Part shown: in pieces, positions 35,101 to 45,577 of the stretch
Layout: the number at the start of each line of letters is the position of its first letter
How positions within the stretch are numbered: the stretch's first letter is position 1
NCBI RefSeq assembly: GCF_006337065.1
Contig: NZ_CP040872.1
Location: 620,001-684,000, forward strand
DNA from: Agromyces laixinhei
GTDB taxonomy: Bacteria > Actinomycetota > Actinomycetes > Actinomycetales > Microbacteriaceae
DNA length: 64,000 nt
Direction: 5' to 3'
Notes under the pieces: model-generated
Seen by the model: only the letters and a program-made list of their open reading frames with translations
Told to the model about the DNA's origin: nothing
Database searches by the model: none
Made by a program: the position numbers and the translations under genes

Positions 35101-35822
35101 CGCCCGCGACGACGAGTACCACGGTGTCGGCGGGTCCGGCATCGACAGTGTTCGGGCAGGCGGTCACGCTGAACGCTCAAGTGTCCGTCGTCCCACCGGG
35201 GGCCGGCGCGCCCTCGGGGTCCGTCGAGTTCACGAACGGATCGACGGTGCTCGGATCAGCCCTCGTCGACGGCTCAGGTGCGGCGACGTTGACTACGACC
35301 GCCCTTCCGGTGGGTGCCGCCCTGGTGAATGCGAACTACTCAGGCTCGCCCGACTTCCGTCCGTCGTCGTCGGCGACGGCCGCCACCGTGGCCGTGGCGC
35401 AGGCCGGCACCACCACCGATGTGCACATCGATCCCGTTACCGCACTGAGCGGGCGAGCTGTGACGATTCGGGCTCACGTCGCACCGGTGGGCCCTGGGTC
35501 GGGCACGCCGACCGGCTCGGTGGTGTTCAGCGTCGGGTCGACCGTTCTCGCCACCGCGACCGTGAGCGCCTCGGGTACTGCCGTCGTGCACACGCGCACT
35601 CTGCCCGTGGGCACGAGCACGATCAGCGCGGCCTACCCCGGCGACTCGAACTTCTTCGGCTCTGACGGCAGCGCCACCGTGACCGTCGACCGGGCTCCCA
35701 CGACGACGGTGGTCTCCGGCGGCATCGCCGCCACGGGGTACCCGGTGGCGGCCCCATTCGCCCTGGCGGTGCTCCTGCTCGTCCTCGGCGCGGCCGCGGC
35801 CTCCCTGAAGCGGTGGCGCTGA
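32154..35822 (+). CDS. Large secreted glycine-rich protein with Ig-like repeats and a sortase-like C-terminal signal
   Basis: 1222 residues (ATG 32154; ATG 32151 is in frame but overlaps the GGGAG site). Signal peptide 1-31 ending PPAAAA. About 55-570 is two glycine-rich segments with long G runs separated by short beta-type patches starting FHYTGEPVQCTVPGG and CTQWGSVDLP. From about 575 an Ig-like domain (VSGQSGNGFIFLRW precedes it), then four similar Ig-like repeats of about 95 residues (about 792-886, 888-983, 985-1083, 1085-1180), each with a TTT(L/V)S start and a GxYxGDxxF-like end. The C-terminus is IAATG (1191-1195), a membrane helix and KRWR, an LAxTG-like sorting signal. Probably wall-anchored and surface exposed. 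Confidence 0.78.
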   Translation: MRGRSRFFAGSAGLTAALIVFALTVPPAAAAPALPVNLVASTTAAGAAAEDPATAADDPACELPLASTFHYTGEPVQCTVPGGITSLTVTVIGGHGGSCQTCGAGGYAGEVVATLPVQPGDPIRIWVGQAGQDHGGWGVAPGGGRGTSALGYDGAGGGGASGVGIGTGDDVTPLVVAGGGGGGGGNGEGANGEPGGAGGAGSRPPTDGKDGGTTPRFAKDLIGIGGAGGHGGGARGPVGFPGDSPLTELFSAGGGGGGGFSHGGDGGGGASAGLIPFPGGGGGGGGGGDSGVAFPAESLLYTLSGAHTDGIVTLTTDETVLRDCTQWGSVDLPENVRTVQAIAVGGQGGHANGKGSGKPGFGARLDATIHINPDFPSRLEVAAGCAGTGGGGDGYGNGGWQGTAAGDGFSGGGGGGGSVIQDEGGPIIVAGGGGGPGGASNGSDTTGGIGGNGGDGGHGLGQAGAGSGGDGRGFDAGQGGTGGGNGWINGQNGEDSGLLDAAGAGGGGGGGFILPHSGGGIGGGNGGALAGGGGGGAGASYARDGAATDVRTAVSGQSGNGFIFLRWEKPIPAQVTVVGGDDQQALVGSEYAQPLTVEVTDQNDLPLGGAEIFFVAPGSGPSVGFAGGANIESVMTNGDGIAVSSTLTANQTAGRFEVDVGSISTSARARFSLQNVMGSTTTSQPERSTVVFGQPNSDTATVAGDGPRPSGEVSFSLCGPLASADGCAAGGADAGSAELSGTSLGSATATSPSRAAGSPGTWCYRADYAGDGTYGPSLDASPDGCFTVTKAATTTTLSVTPPAPVSGEPITLTAQVSVTAPGAGQPIGTVTFTDATTVLGAAAVDASGSAALTTAALSVGEHGLVAHYSGDANLLASSSSEHEVPVIRATSTSTLSASPDAAVFGQDVTLDISVAAVAPGRGIPSGSARISTGTIDLGTVELRDGAASLSTSALPVGENAVTLRYGGDDVFTSSTDTTTVIVAPATTSTTVSAGPASTVFGQAVTLNAQVSVVPPGAGAPSGSVEFTNGSTVLGSALVDGSGAATLTTTALPVGAALVNANYSGSPDFRPSSSATAATVAVAQAGTTTDVHIDPVTALSGRAVTIRAHVAPVGPGSGTPTGSVVFSVGSTVLATATVSASGTAVVHTRTLPVGTSTISAAYPGDSNFFGSDGSATVTVDRAPTTTVVSGGIAATGYPVAAPFALAVLLLVLGAAAASLKRWR

Positions 35823-35861
35823 CGCATTCGCGGGGCTCACGCACGCCGCACGCTGACGATC

Positions 35862-35873
35862 TACGGTTGACTC
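35862..35873 (+). promoter_or_regulatory. Leaderless promoter of corA
   Basis: TACGGT at 35862-35867, six bases, ATG 35874; no SD. Confidence 0.55.
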
Positions 35874-36890
35874 ATGCCGGTCATCGACAACGCGATCTAC
35901 AACGGCGGCGTGCGCGTCGCGACACCGGTGACCCTTGAAGAGACGTTCGAGACGAGGGAGAAGCACGGCGGTTTCGCCTGGATCGGCCTCTACCGCCCCA
36001 CCGACGCCGAACTCGACGCGGTCGCCACCGAGTTCGAGCTGCACCCGCTCGCCGTCGAAGACGCCCGCAAGGGCCACCAGCGAGCGAAGGTCGAGCGGTA
36101 CGGCGAGACCCTCTTCATCGTGCTGAGGCCCGCGCGATACCTCGACGACGTCGAACAGGTCGAGTTCGGCGAGCTCCACCTGTTCGTCGGCCGCGACTTC
36201 GCCATCAGCATCCGTCGCGCGGAGTCCCCGAACCTCGCGAAGGTGCGACACCGACTCGAGGGCTCACCCGAACTGCTCGTCAAGGGCCCGGAGGCTGTGC
36301 TGTACGCGCTCCTCGACGAGGTCGTCGACGAGTACTCGCCCGTGGTCACCGGCCTCGAGAACGACATCGACGAGATCGAAGACCAGCTCTTCTCCGGCGA
36401 TCCGCAGGTCACCCGCCGCATCTACGATCTCGCGAGCGAGGTCATGGAGTTCCAGCGTGCCACGGGGCCGCTCATCGACATCTTCGCCCTCCTCGAGCGC
36501 GGGTTCGAGAAGTACGATGTCGACCTCGAACTGCAGCGCTACCTGCGCGACGTGAAGGACCACGTGATCCGCATCGTGGAGCGCGGGGAGTCGTTCCGGC
36601 AACTCCTGCAGAACGCGCTCTCGGTGCATACGACGCTCGTCGGCCAGCGCCAGAACGAGGAGATCAAACGGCTCACCGAGACCAGCCTCGCGCAGAGCGA
36701 GCAGACGAAGAAGATCTCGAGTTGGGCGGCGATCCTCTTCGCGCCGGCACTGGTCGGCACCATCTACGGCATGAACTTCACGTTCATGCCTGAACTCGAC
36801 TGGATACTCGGGTACCCCTTCGCGATCGCGCTCATGGTCGTGTCGGGCCTCGCGCTGTACGTCGTCTTCAAGCGCCGCAACTGGCTCTGA
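35874..36890 (+). CDS. corA: CorA-family magnesium/cobalt channel
   Basis: 338 residues. Long cytosolic alpha/beta domain, a stalk helix with acidic stretches (ENDIDEIEDQLF), then two C-terminal membrane helices with the selectivity motif GMN at 299-301 (TIYGMNFTFMPELDW) and a basic end KRRNWL. The loop after GMN (FTFMPELDW) matches the MPEL form common in this family. Pentameric Mg2+ uptake channel gated by cytosolic Mg2+. Leaderless start at 35874. Confidence 0.93.
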   Translation: MPVIDNAIYNGGVRVATPVTLEETFETREKHGGFAWIGLYRPTDAELDAVATEFELHPLAVEDARKGHQRAKVERYGETLFIVLRPARYLDDVEQVEFGELHLFVGRDFAISIRRAESPNLAKVRHRLEGSPELLVKGPEAVLYALLDEVVDEYSPVVTGLENDIDEIEDQLFSGDPQVTRRIYDLASEVMEFQRATGPLIDIFALLERGFEKYDVDLELQRYLRDVKDHVIRIVERGESFRQLLQNALSVHTTLVGQRQNEEIKRLTETSLAQSEQTKKISSWAAILFAPALVGTIYGMNFTFMPELDWILGYPFAIALMVVSGLALYVVFKRRNWL

Positions 36891-36895
36891 GCGAG

Positions 36896-36949
36896 CGGAT
36901 GCCGCGAGCCGCCGTTCGCCGCGCCGAGCCGCCCTTCCCGTGGCATCCG
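36896..36949 (+). terminator. Weak inverted repeat after corA
   Basis: CGGATGCC (36896-36903) pairs with GGCATCCG (36942-36949) across a 38-base GC-rich loop that can fold further. It sits between corA and the -10 box of the next gene and uses the window's recurrent GGATGCC word. Confidence 0.35.
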
Positions 36950-36969
36950 ATCGCGGTTAGCGTTGGAGC

Positions 36970-37341
36970 ATGACCGAGATCACCGACGATCTGCCCGCCC
37001 GACTGATGCACGAAGAGCACGCCGGCTGGCGGGCGATCGTCGAGGGGCGAGGCGGCGAGCACTATCAACGCGCGATGACGAGGGACGCCCTCATGGTCGT
37101 CGATGGCGCCATGCTCGGGCGCGACGAGATCCTCGACGCCTTCCGCAGCGGGCCGCCTCCGTGGGAGTCGTACGAACTGCACGAGCCTGCCGTGATCAGG
37201 CTCGGTGACCGGGCGGGCATCCTCGTCTACCGGGCCGTCGCGCGTCGCGGCGACGACACCGTGAACCTGCGCATGTCGACGACCTACCTCAACGAGGGCG
37301 GTTCGTGGCGGGTGGCGGCGCACCAGCAGACGGCAGCCTGA
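36970..37341 (+). CDS. NTF2-like (SnoaL/DUF4440-type) protein
   Basis: 123 residues with the cone-shaped NTF2-like pattern: an N-terminal helix LMHEEHAGWRAIVEGRGGEHYQRAM, DALMVVDGAMLGRDEILDAF, and the C-terminal strands STTYLNEGGSWRVAAHQQT. Such proteins are small ligand-binding folds or enzymes of diverse use; catalytic residues cannot be assigned. Leaderless start: TAGCGT at 36958-36963, six bases, ATG 36970. Converges on argG, 34 bases away. Confidence 0.75.
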   Translation: MTEITDDLPARLMHEEHAGWRAIVEGRGGEHYQRAMTRDALMVVDGAMLGRDEILDAFRSGPPPWESYELHEPAVIRLGDRAGILVYRAVARRGDDTVNLRMSTTYLNEGGSWRVAAHQQTAA

Positions 37342-37375
37342 GCGCCGGTCGGCCGGGTTGCATGCGACGCGTGCG

Positions 37376-39437
<2,062 letters not shown>

Positions 39438-39438
39438 C

Positions 39439-40725
39439 ATGCCCGCAGCCGTCCTGATCGGTGCGCAGTGGGGCGACGAGGGCAAGGGCAAGGCGACCGA
39501 CCTGCTCGGCTCGCGCCTCGACTACGTCGTCAAGTTCAACGGCGGCAACAACGCCGGGCACACCGTCGTCATCGGCGACGAGAAGTACGCCCTGCACCTG
39601 CTGCCGTCGGGCATCCTGACGCCCGGTGTCACACCGGTCATCGGCAACGGCGTCGTGGTCGACGTCGAGGTGCTCTTCGAGGAGCTCGAAGGACTCGAGG
39701 CCCGCGGCGTCGACGTCTCGAAACTGCGTCTCTCGGCCAACGCCCACCTCATCACGCAATACCACCGCACCCTCGACAAGGTGACCGAGCGATTCCTCGG
39801 CAAGCGGCAGATCGGCACGACCGGGCGCGGCATCGGCCCCGCCTACGCCGACAAGATCAACCGCGTCGGCATCCGCATGCAAGACCTCTTCGACGAGAAC
39901 ATCCTGCGGCAGAAGGTCGAAGGCGCGCTCGACCAGAAGAATCACCTGCTCGTGAAGGTCTACAACCGCCGGGCGATCGGCGTCGACGAGGTCGTCGATG
40001 AACTGCTCGGCTATGTCGACCGGCTGCGCCCGATGGTCACCGACACCTCGCTGCTGCTGCACCAGGCGATCGAACGCGGCGAGACGGTGCTCTTCGAGGG
40101 TGGTCAGGCGACCATGCTCGACGTCGACCACGGCACCTACCCGTTCGTGACCTCGTCGAACGCGACGAGCGGCGGTGCGATCACCGGGTCGGGGATCGCG
40201 CCGAACAAGATCGACCGCGTCATCGCGGTGATCAAGGCGTACACGACCCGCGTCGGTGCCGGGCCCTTTCCGACCGAGCTCTTCGACGAGTGGGGCGAGT
40301 TCCTCACCCAGCAGGGGCACGAGTTCGGCACGACCACGGGCCGACAGCGCCGCACCGGCTGGTACGACGCGCCGATCGCACGCTTCGCCGCGCGCATCAA
40401 CGGCGTCACCGACTTCGTGCTCACGAAACTCGACGTGCTCACGGGCATCGAGCGCATCCCCGTCTGCGTCGCCTACGACGTCGACGGCGAGCGCTTCGAC
40501 GAACTCCCGGTCTCCCAGTCCGACTTCCACCACGCGAAGCCGATCTACGAGGAGTTCCCCGGCTGGACCGAAGACATCTCGGGTGCCCGGTCGTTCGACG
40601 ATCTTCCCGCGAACGCGCAGGCGTACGTGCGCGAACTCGAGGCGATGAGCGGCTCGCGCATCTCGGCCATCGGCGTCGGCCCCGGCCGCGACGAGATCGT
40701 CACCCTGCACGACCTGCTCGGCTGA
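39439..40725 (+). CDS. purA: Adenylosuccinate synthetase
   Basis: 428 residues. GTP-binding/catalytic start [11 protein letters not shown] at 8-18 with D13, NNAGHTV with H41, [14 protein letters not shown] and [12 protein letters not shown] are all in place. Converts IMP and aspartate to adenylosuccinate with GTP, the first committed step to AMP. SD AGGAGAGG precedes ATG 39439. Confidence 0.95.
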   Translation: MPAAVLIGAQWGDEGKGKATDLLGSRLDYVVKFNGGNNAGHTVVIGDEKYALHLLPSGILTPGVTPVIGNGVVVDVEVLFEELEGLEARGVDVSKLRLSANAHLITQYHRTLDKVTERFLGKRQIGTTGRGIGPAYADKINRVGIRMQDLFDENILRQKVEGALDQKNHLLVKVYNRRAIGVDEVVDELLGYVDRLRPMVTDTSLLLHQAIERGETVLFEGGQATMLDVDHGTYPFVTSSNATSGGAITGSGIAPNKIDRVIAVIKAYTTRVGAGPFPTELFDEWGEFLTQQGHEFGTTTGRQRRTGWYDAPIARFAARINGVTDFVLTKLDVLTGIERIPVCVAYDVDGERFDELPVSQSDFHHAKPIYEEFPGWTEDISGARSFDDLPANAQAYVRELEAMSGSRISAIGVGPGRDEIVTLHDLLG

Positions 40726-40734
40726 GTTCGGCGC

Positions 40735-42603
40735 TTACGGTGTGACGATGTCGAAGGACTCGTCGCCCGGATCGATGACCTCGAGCAGTCGCTCGAGCAC
40801 TGATGGGTCGCCGTCGGTCTCGATGCCGGCCGACGTGGCGTCACCGCCGAGCAGGGCGAGCAGCCGCGGCTTCGAGAGACCGAGGGTCAGCTCGACATCG
40901 CCGGCGCCGTTCTCGAGGTAGATCAGCACGCCGTTGCGGAGCGTCACCCGGAACCGCCGATCGAGGTCGGTCAGTTCGATCGCGAACGACAGGTCGAGGT
41001 TCCATGCCTTCGGGCCGTCGACCTTGATCGCGATGGCGTCGAGTAACTGCTCCGGGCTGAGTTGGGCGAGCATCGACGGGGCGGCGGTCTTCGTCGGCGT
41101 GCCGAAGTTGCCGACCCGCAGCTCGGTCGCGCCTGAGAGGAAGAAGTTCCGCCAGGTGCCGTTCTCCGAGCCGTAGCCGAGCTGTTCGAGCGTGTCGGCG
41201 TACAGAGCCCGGGCGGCGGCGTTGTGCTCGTCGACGAAGACGGCATGGTCGAGCAGCGTCGCTGCCCAGCGGTAATCGCCGACATCGAATGCGGCCCGCG
41301 CGACCTCGACCACCCGATCGATGCCGCCCATCGCATCGACATAGCGCGCGGCGAGTTCGGCCGGTGGGTGCGGCCAGAGCCGAGCGGGGTTGCCGTCGAA
41401 CCATCCGAGGTAGCGCTGCACGATCGCCTTGACGTTGTGGCTGACCGAGCCGTAGTAGCCGCGCGCGTTCCAAGCTCGTTCGAGAGCGGGTGGCAACTCG
41501 AAGATCTCGGCCGCCTCCGCTCCGGTGTAGCCGCGGTTCACGAGTCGCAGGGTCTGGTCGTGCAGGTAGGCGTAGAGGTCGCGTTGTGTCGAGAGGAACT
41601 CGACGATGTTCTCGCGCCCCCAGGTCGGCCAGTGGTGCGAGGCGAAGACGGCATCGGTGCGGTCGGCGAACCGGGTGATCGCCTCGGTGAGGTACTGCGA
41701 CCACACGTGCGGATCCCGCACGACCGCACCGCGCAGGGTCAGCAGGTTGTGCAGGTTGTGAGTGGCATTCTCGGCCATGCAGAGTGCGCGATAGCGCGGG
41801 AAGTAGAAGTGCATCTCCGACGGGGCTTCAGTGCCCGGCGCCATCTGGAACTCGATCTCGACGCCGTCGATCGTGTGCGTCTCACCGGTCGTCGAGATCT
41901 CGAGGGTCGGCACGATCATGCCCACCTCGCCGGTCGACGTGGTCTGGCCGAGGCCGGCGCCCACGGCCCCCTGCGGCCCACGAACGAGTGCGGCACCGTA
42001 CATGTAGCCGGCGCGCCTCGCCATCGCCGTTCCGGCGTAGACGTTCTCTGCGACGGCGTGTTCGACGAAGCCCTCCGGGGCGATGACCTGCACCCTTCCG
42101 GCATCCACCTCCGACTGCGACGTGACTCCGAAGATCCCGCCGAAATGGTCGACATGGGAGTGGGTGTGGATGACGGCGACGACCTTGCGGTCGCCGCGGT
42201 TGGCGCGGTAGAGGGCGATGGCTGCGGCAGCGGTCTCGGCAGAGATCAGCGGGTCGATCACGATGACGCCGGTGTCACCCTCGACGATCGTCATGTTCGA
42301 GAGGTCGAGGCCGCGAAGCTGGTAGATGCCTTCGACGACCTCGTAGAGTCCCTGCCGGGCCACGAGCTGCGACTGCCGCCAGAGGCTCGGATGCACCGTC
42401 GCAGGCGCTTCGTCCGCGAGGAAGGCGTAGCTGTCGTTGTCCCACACGACCTCGCCCGCGGTGCCGCGCACCACACCCGGCTCGAGTGCCGCGACGAAGC
42501 CGCGGTCGGCGTCATCGAAGTCACGTGTGTCGTCGAACGGCAACTGCTCCAGCGCCGCTGCCTGCTGTGCCCGGATCTTCTCCGAGGCCGGCTTGTGATC
42601 CAT
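40735..42603 (-). CDS. Metallo-beta-lactamase-fold alkyl sulfatase (SdsA-type)
   Basis: 622 residues. The dinuclear zinc motif HTHSHVDHFGG starts at 146; MAENATHNLHNLLTLRG and HHWPTWG carry further ligands and sulfate contacts. The central helical dimerisation domain (about 350-500) and the C-terminal sterol-carrier-like domain (about 510-620) match type III alkyl sulfatases that release sulfate from primary or secondary alkyl sulfates such as SDS. No signal peptide, so cytosolic. Convergent with purA, nine bases between stops. Confidence 0.88.
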   Translation of the reverse strand: MDHKPASEKIRAQQAAALEQLPFDDTRDFDDADRGFVAALEPGVVRGTAGEVVWDNDSYAFLADEAPATVHPSLWRQSQLVARQGLYEVVEGIYQLRGLDLSNMTIVEGDTGVIVIDPLISAETAAAAIALYRANRGDRKVVAVIHTHSHVDHFGGIFGVTSQSEVDAGRVQVIAPEGFVEHAVAENVYAGTAMARRAGYMYGAALVRGPQGAVGAGLGQTTSTGEVGMIVPTLEISTTGETHTIDGVEIEFQMAPGTEAPSEMHFYFPRYRALCMAENATHNLHNLLTLRGAVVRDPHVWSQYLTEAITRFADRTDAVFASHHWPTWGRENIVEFLSTQRDLYAYLHDQTLRLVNRGYTGAEAAEIFELPPALERAWNARGYYGSVSHNVKAIVQRYLGWFDGNPARLWPHPPAELAARYVDAMGGIDRVVEVARAAFDVGDYRWAATLLDHAVFVDEHNAAARALYADTLEQLGYGSENGTWRNFFLSGATELRVGNFGTPTKTAAPSMLAQLSPEQLLDAIAIKVDGPKAWNLDLSFAIELTDLDRRFRVTLRNGVLIYLENGAGDVELTLGLSKPRLLALLGGDATSAGIETDGDPSVLERLLEVIDPGDESFDIVTP

Positions 42604-42697
42604 TGATGAACCCCCTTCATCGGCGACCTCCGCCGAGCGTCATCGTTGCAGCCCGGCGGGGAGTGCGCAAGAGTCGGCGATCATGCGGGACGTCGAA

Positions 42698-42723
42698 GGG
42701 GCGGATGCCGCAGCATCCGCCCC
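42698..42723 (-). terminator. Intrinsic terminator after the MT0933-type gene
   Basis: Perfect 11-base stem GGGGCGGATGC/GCATCCGCCCC with loop CGCA, 17 bases after the small gene's stop on the minus strand. It contains the recurrent GGATGC/GCATCC word. Confidence 0.8.
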
Positions 42724-42739
42724 CATTCGTGCCGTTCGA

Positions 42740-42958
42740 CTACTTCTCGGTGCCGATGGCCCCGTCGATGTTGTCGCGAACCGCGTCGATCTTGTCGGCG
42801 TGGTCGCCGGCGACCTTCTTGGCCGCGTCGGCGACGCCGTCGAGCACCTTGTCGCTGATGTCTTCGGCCTGCTCGCTGTTGAGCACCTCGGTGATCTTGT
42901 CCTGGTTGTCCTCGATGAAGTCCTGTGCCTTCTTCGTGATGTCGTCGAGTGAACTCAT
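42740..42958 (-). CDS. Small MT0933-type (Rv0909-like) protein, putative antitoxin family
   Basis: 72 residues, mostly helical and acidic: SSLDDITKKAQDFIEDNQDK, then VADAAKKVAGDHADKIDAV ending DGAIGTEK. This pattern (K/D-rich repeats ending in DKID..D..G) is that of the MT0933 antitoxin family. In mycobacteria the partner toxin Rv0910 is adjacent; no toxin-like gene lies next to it here, so the name may describe the family and not the job. A stress-related CsbD-like role is the alternative. Good terminator and an SD-like AAAGG/GGGGG region before ATG. Confidence 0.6.
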   Translation of the reverse strand: MSSLDDITKKAQDFIEDNQDKITEVLNSEQAEDISDKVLDGVADAAKKVAGDHADKIDAVRDNIDGAIGTEK

Positions 42959-43101
42959 GGGCCCCCGCCTTTCGTTTCGAGTGGTCGTGCTCCCGTCATC
43001 GTATGGGGCACGCCGGTCCGCCGGAAGAGGTCGGCGGCGCCCGCCCCGACTCGTCGTCGACCGGTCACTCCGGCGTCACCGGAGCGTGGCACACTCGAAC
43101 G

Positions 43102-43755
43102 ATGACCGCGCAGCGCCCTGCCGCCGACGAACTCGTCGGTCGATTCATCCGTCTCAGCCCGTTCGATGCCGCCGACATCCCGGAGTTGCACCGGGCGCTC
43201 TGCCGGCCAGAGGTCTTCGCGGGCGGCTACGGCGGCGGCCCGGCCGGGCTGCCCGCCGACGCCGAGGCGTTCGATGCGTTCGCGCGGTCGTACTACTCGG
43301 CCGGCGATGCGGCGATGCCGTGGACGGTGCGCCTGCACGGCGGCGCCGACGACGGCCTCGTGGTCGGCGCCACGAAGCTCGGCGACCTCGACCTGCCGGA
43401 GGAGTCGGCGCACATCGGGTGGACGGCGTACGATCCTGGGGTCTGGGGCACCGCGGTGAACCCCGAGACGAAGCTGCTGCTGCTCGACCTCGCGTTTCGT
43501 CACGGCTTCGGGCGGGTGAAGATCCAGGCCGACGCGATCAATGCGCGGTCGCGCGCTGCGATCGAGAAGCTCGGCGCCGCGTTCGAAGGAGTGCTGCGCC
43601 GTCACAAGCGGCGGGCCGACGGCAGCTGGCGCGACAGCGCGTTGTACTCGATCGTCATCGACGAGTGGCCGGCGGTGCGGGCGGGTCTCGAGGCGCGACT
43701 CGTCGCGGCGGGCGAACGGCCGGTCAGCCGCCCTCGGGAACGTGGAGTCGAGTGA
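43102..43755 (+). CDS. GNAT-family acetyltransferase (RimJ/RimL-like)
   Basis: 217 residues. Pattern of the acetyltransferase_3 group: FIRLSPFDAADIPELHRAL start, HIGWTAYDPGVWGTAVNPETKLLLLDLAF for the acetyl-CoA loop, and VKIQADAINARSRAAIEKLGAAFEGVLR near 140-170. Might acetylate an N-terminus, an amine or an antibiotic; substrate not predictable. A CACACT box six bases before ATG 43102 suggests a leaderless start. Its 3' end overlaps the convergent symporter gene by 32 bases. Confidence 0.8.
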   Translation: MTAQRPAADELVGRFIRLSPFDAADIPELHRALCRPEVFAGGYGGGPAGLPADAEAFDAFARSYYSAGDAAMPWTVRLHGGADDGLVVGATKLGDLDLPEESAHIGWTAYDPGVWGTAVNPETKLLLLDLAFRHGFGRVKIQADAINARSRAAIEKLGAAFEGVLRRHKRRADGSWRDSALYSIVIDEWPAVRAGLEARLVAAGERPVSRPRERGVE

Positions 43756-45184
43756 GGAAGGCGTCGGCGCCGCGTGGGATGCCGCGGGTATTCGCTCGAG
43801 AGACGAGCACTGTCACGAGCACGGCGATCGGTACGGTCCAGGCCGCCGGCTGTTCGAGGAGCGGGCCGAGGGCGGGCGCGGCGGCAGAGATCAGCGGGCC
43901 GCCGAGGATGGCACCGCCCGAGAGCAGCGCGCCCGTGAGCATGCCCGCGACCGCGCCTCTCGCCGTGAGGCCGCGCCACCAGATGCCGAGGATCAGCATG
44001 GGGCAGAGGGTCGATGCCGTGAAGGCGAAGACGAGGCCGACACTGCCCGCGAGGCCGGTCGACTCCGTCGAGAGTGCCACGAGCAGTGGGATGAGCGACG
44101 AGGCGATGGCCGCGATGCGGAAGCCTCGCACGCTGCCGCCGAGGAGGTCCTGACTGATCACGCCGGCAAGCGAGATGACGAGACCCGACGAGGTCGAGAG
44201 GAAGGCTCCGAACGCGCCCGCGATGACGAGAGCGGTGAGCAGTTCGCCCCCGACGCCCGGCACGAGGCGACTGGGCAGTAGCAGAACGAGCGCATCGGCC
44301 TCGCCCGCGAGGTCGGGCGCGAATGCTCGCCCGAGGAGGCCGAAGGCCGTCGGGAAGAGGTAGAACACCGAGAGCAGGGCGAGCACGATGACGGTCGTGC
44401 GACGGGCGGCGACGCCATCGGGGTTCGTGTAGAACCGCACGAGCACGTGCGGCAGCCCCAGGGTGCCGAGGAGCAGCGCCACCATGAGCGAGACCGTGCG
44501 GTAGATCTCGAGGTCCGCCGGGCCTGCCGCCGGCGGGAACGCCTCCGCCGGCGTGAGCTGCGCCGGCGGCTCGCCGCCGCCGGTGATGAGCAGGAGCGCG
44601 ACGACGGGCACGGCGAGCGCGGTGAGCTTCAGCCAGAACTGGAAGGCCTGCACGAAGGTGATCGAGCGCATGCCGCCCGCCGCGACGATGACCGCGACGA
44701 GCACCGCGACCGCCACCGCTCCGGCCCATGACGGCAACCCCGTCGTGATGCGTACGGTGAGCGCTGCGCCCTGCAGCTGCGGCACGATGTAGAACCAGCC
44801 GATGACGATCACGAGCGTCGAGGTCACGCGCCGGGCCCAGGTCGATTCGAGGCGAGCCTCGGTGAAGTCGGGGATCGTGTAGGCGCCCGAGCGCCTCAAG
44901 GGCGCCGCGACGAAGAGCAGGAGCATGAGGTACCCGGCCGTGTAGCCGATCGGGAACCACAACCCGCCTGCGCCCTGCAGCAGGATGAGACCGGCGATGC
45001 CGAGGAACGACGCGGCCGAGAGGTATTCGCCGCCGATCGCCGAGGCGTTCCACCACGGTCGCACGGTGCGCGAGGCGACGTAGAAGTCGCTCGTCGTGCG
45101 CGAGACTCGCAGCCCGTAGAAACCGATCAGCGCCGACGCGAGCGCGACGGCGGCGATCGCGATGTAGCCGACGACGGGGTTCAC
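43724..45184 (-). CDS. Sodium:solute symporter (ActP/MctP-like), first copy
   Basis: 486 residues, about 13 membrane helices. SSSF signatures: YLSAASFLGIAGLIL near 55-70, LPHVLVRFYTNPD near 254-266 and the helix FLSTSSGLVISLAGVISQDL near 332-350. Close in layout to acetate/pyruvate-type symporters. Last gene of a minus-strand unit LytS-LytTR-DUF485-symporter; its ATG overlaps the DUF485 stop by four bases. Substrate is probably a short monocarboxylate (inference). Confidence 0.88.
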   Translation of the reverse strand: MNPVVGYIAIAAVALASALIGFYGLRVSRTTSDFYVASRTVRPWWNASAIGGEYLSAASFLGIAGLILLQGAGGLWFPIGYTAGYLMLLLFVAAPLRRSGAYTIPDFTEARLESTWARRVTSTLVIVIGWFYIVPQLQGAALTVRITTGLPSWAGAVAVAVLVAVIVAAGGMRSITFVQAFQFWLKLTALAVPVVALLLITGGGEPPAQLTPAEAFPPAAGPADLEIYRTVSLMVALLLGTLGLPHVLVRFYTNPDGVAARRTTVIVLALLSVFYLFPTAFGLLGRAFAPDLAGEADALVLLLPSRLVPGVGGELLTALVIAGAFGAFLSTSSGLVISLAGVISQDLLGGSVRGFRIAAIASSLIPLLVALSTESTGLAGSVGLVFAFTASTLCPMLILGIWWRGLTARGAVAGMLTGALLSGGAILGGPLISAAAPALGPLLEQPAAWTVPIAVLVTVLVSRANTRGIPRGADAFLTRLHVPEGG

Positions 45185-45576
45185 TCAGCCTCCGTCAGTG
45201 AGCGGTAGCGCGCCTCGTTTCGCGAAGCGGCGCGCACGTAGAGCCCGGCTATCGTCAGCGTGAGCGGGTAGATGCCGACCGCGAGCAGCAGCCACGAGGC
45301 CGGTACCCCGAACACGAAGGTCGAACCGAGCGCCGGCACGAGCGCGATGGCGAGCGCGAAGAGCGCCGTCGCCGCCGCGAAACCGGCGGAGAAGACGATC
45401 GCGAGTCGCAGTTGTGAACGGATCAGTGAACGCACGTAGACACCGGCGATGTCGCTCGTCGGCCCGCCCCGCGCCTGCCGCGTGCGAGCGGATGCCCCTG
45501 CGGCACCCGGCCGCGGAGCGGTGACGCGCACCCGGGGCGGCGGGGCATCCGCTCGCCCGCTCGACGAATCGGCCAC
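45181..45576 (-). CDS. DUF485-like small membrane protein
   Basis: 131 residues: a basic, Pro/Ala-rich N-terminal 45 residues, then two membrane helices (LRLAIVFSAGFAAATALFAL and WLLLAVGIYPLTLTIAGLYV) and a charged end. DUF485 proteins accompany ActP-type symporters in many bacteria and probably assist them. Located directly between the LytTR regulator (one base away) and its symporter (four-base overlap). It is the counterpart of the DUF485 gene at 47766. Confidence 0.75.
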   Translation of the reverse strand: MADSSSGRADAPPPRVRVTAPRPGAAGASARTRQARGGPTSDIAGVYVRSLIRSQLRLAIVFSAGFAAATALFALAIALVPALGSTFVFGVPASWLLLAVGIYPLTLTIAGLYVRAASRNEARYRSLTEAE

Positions 45577-45577
45577 G

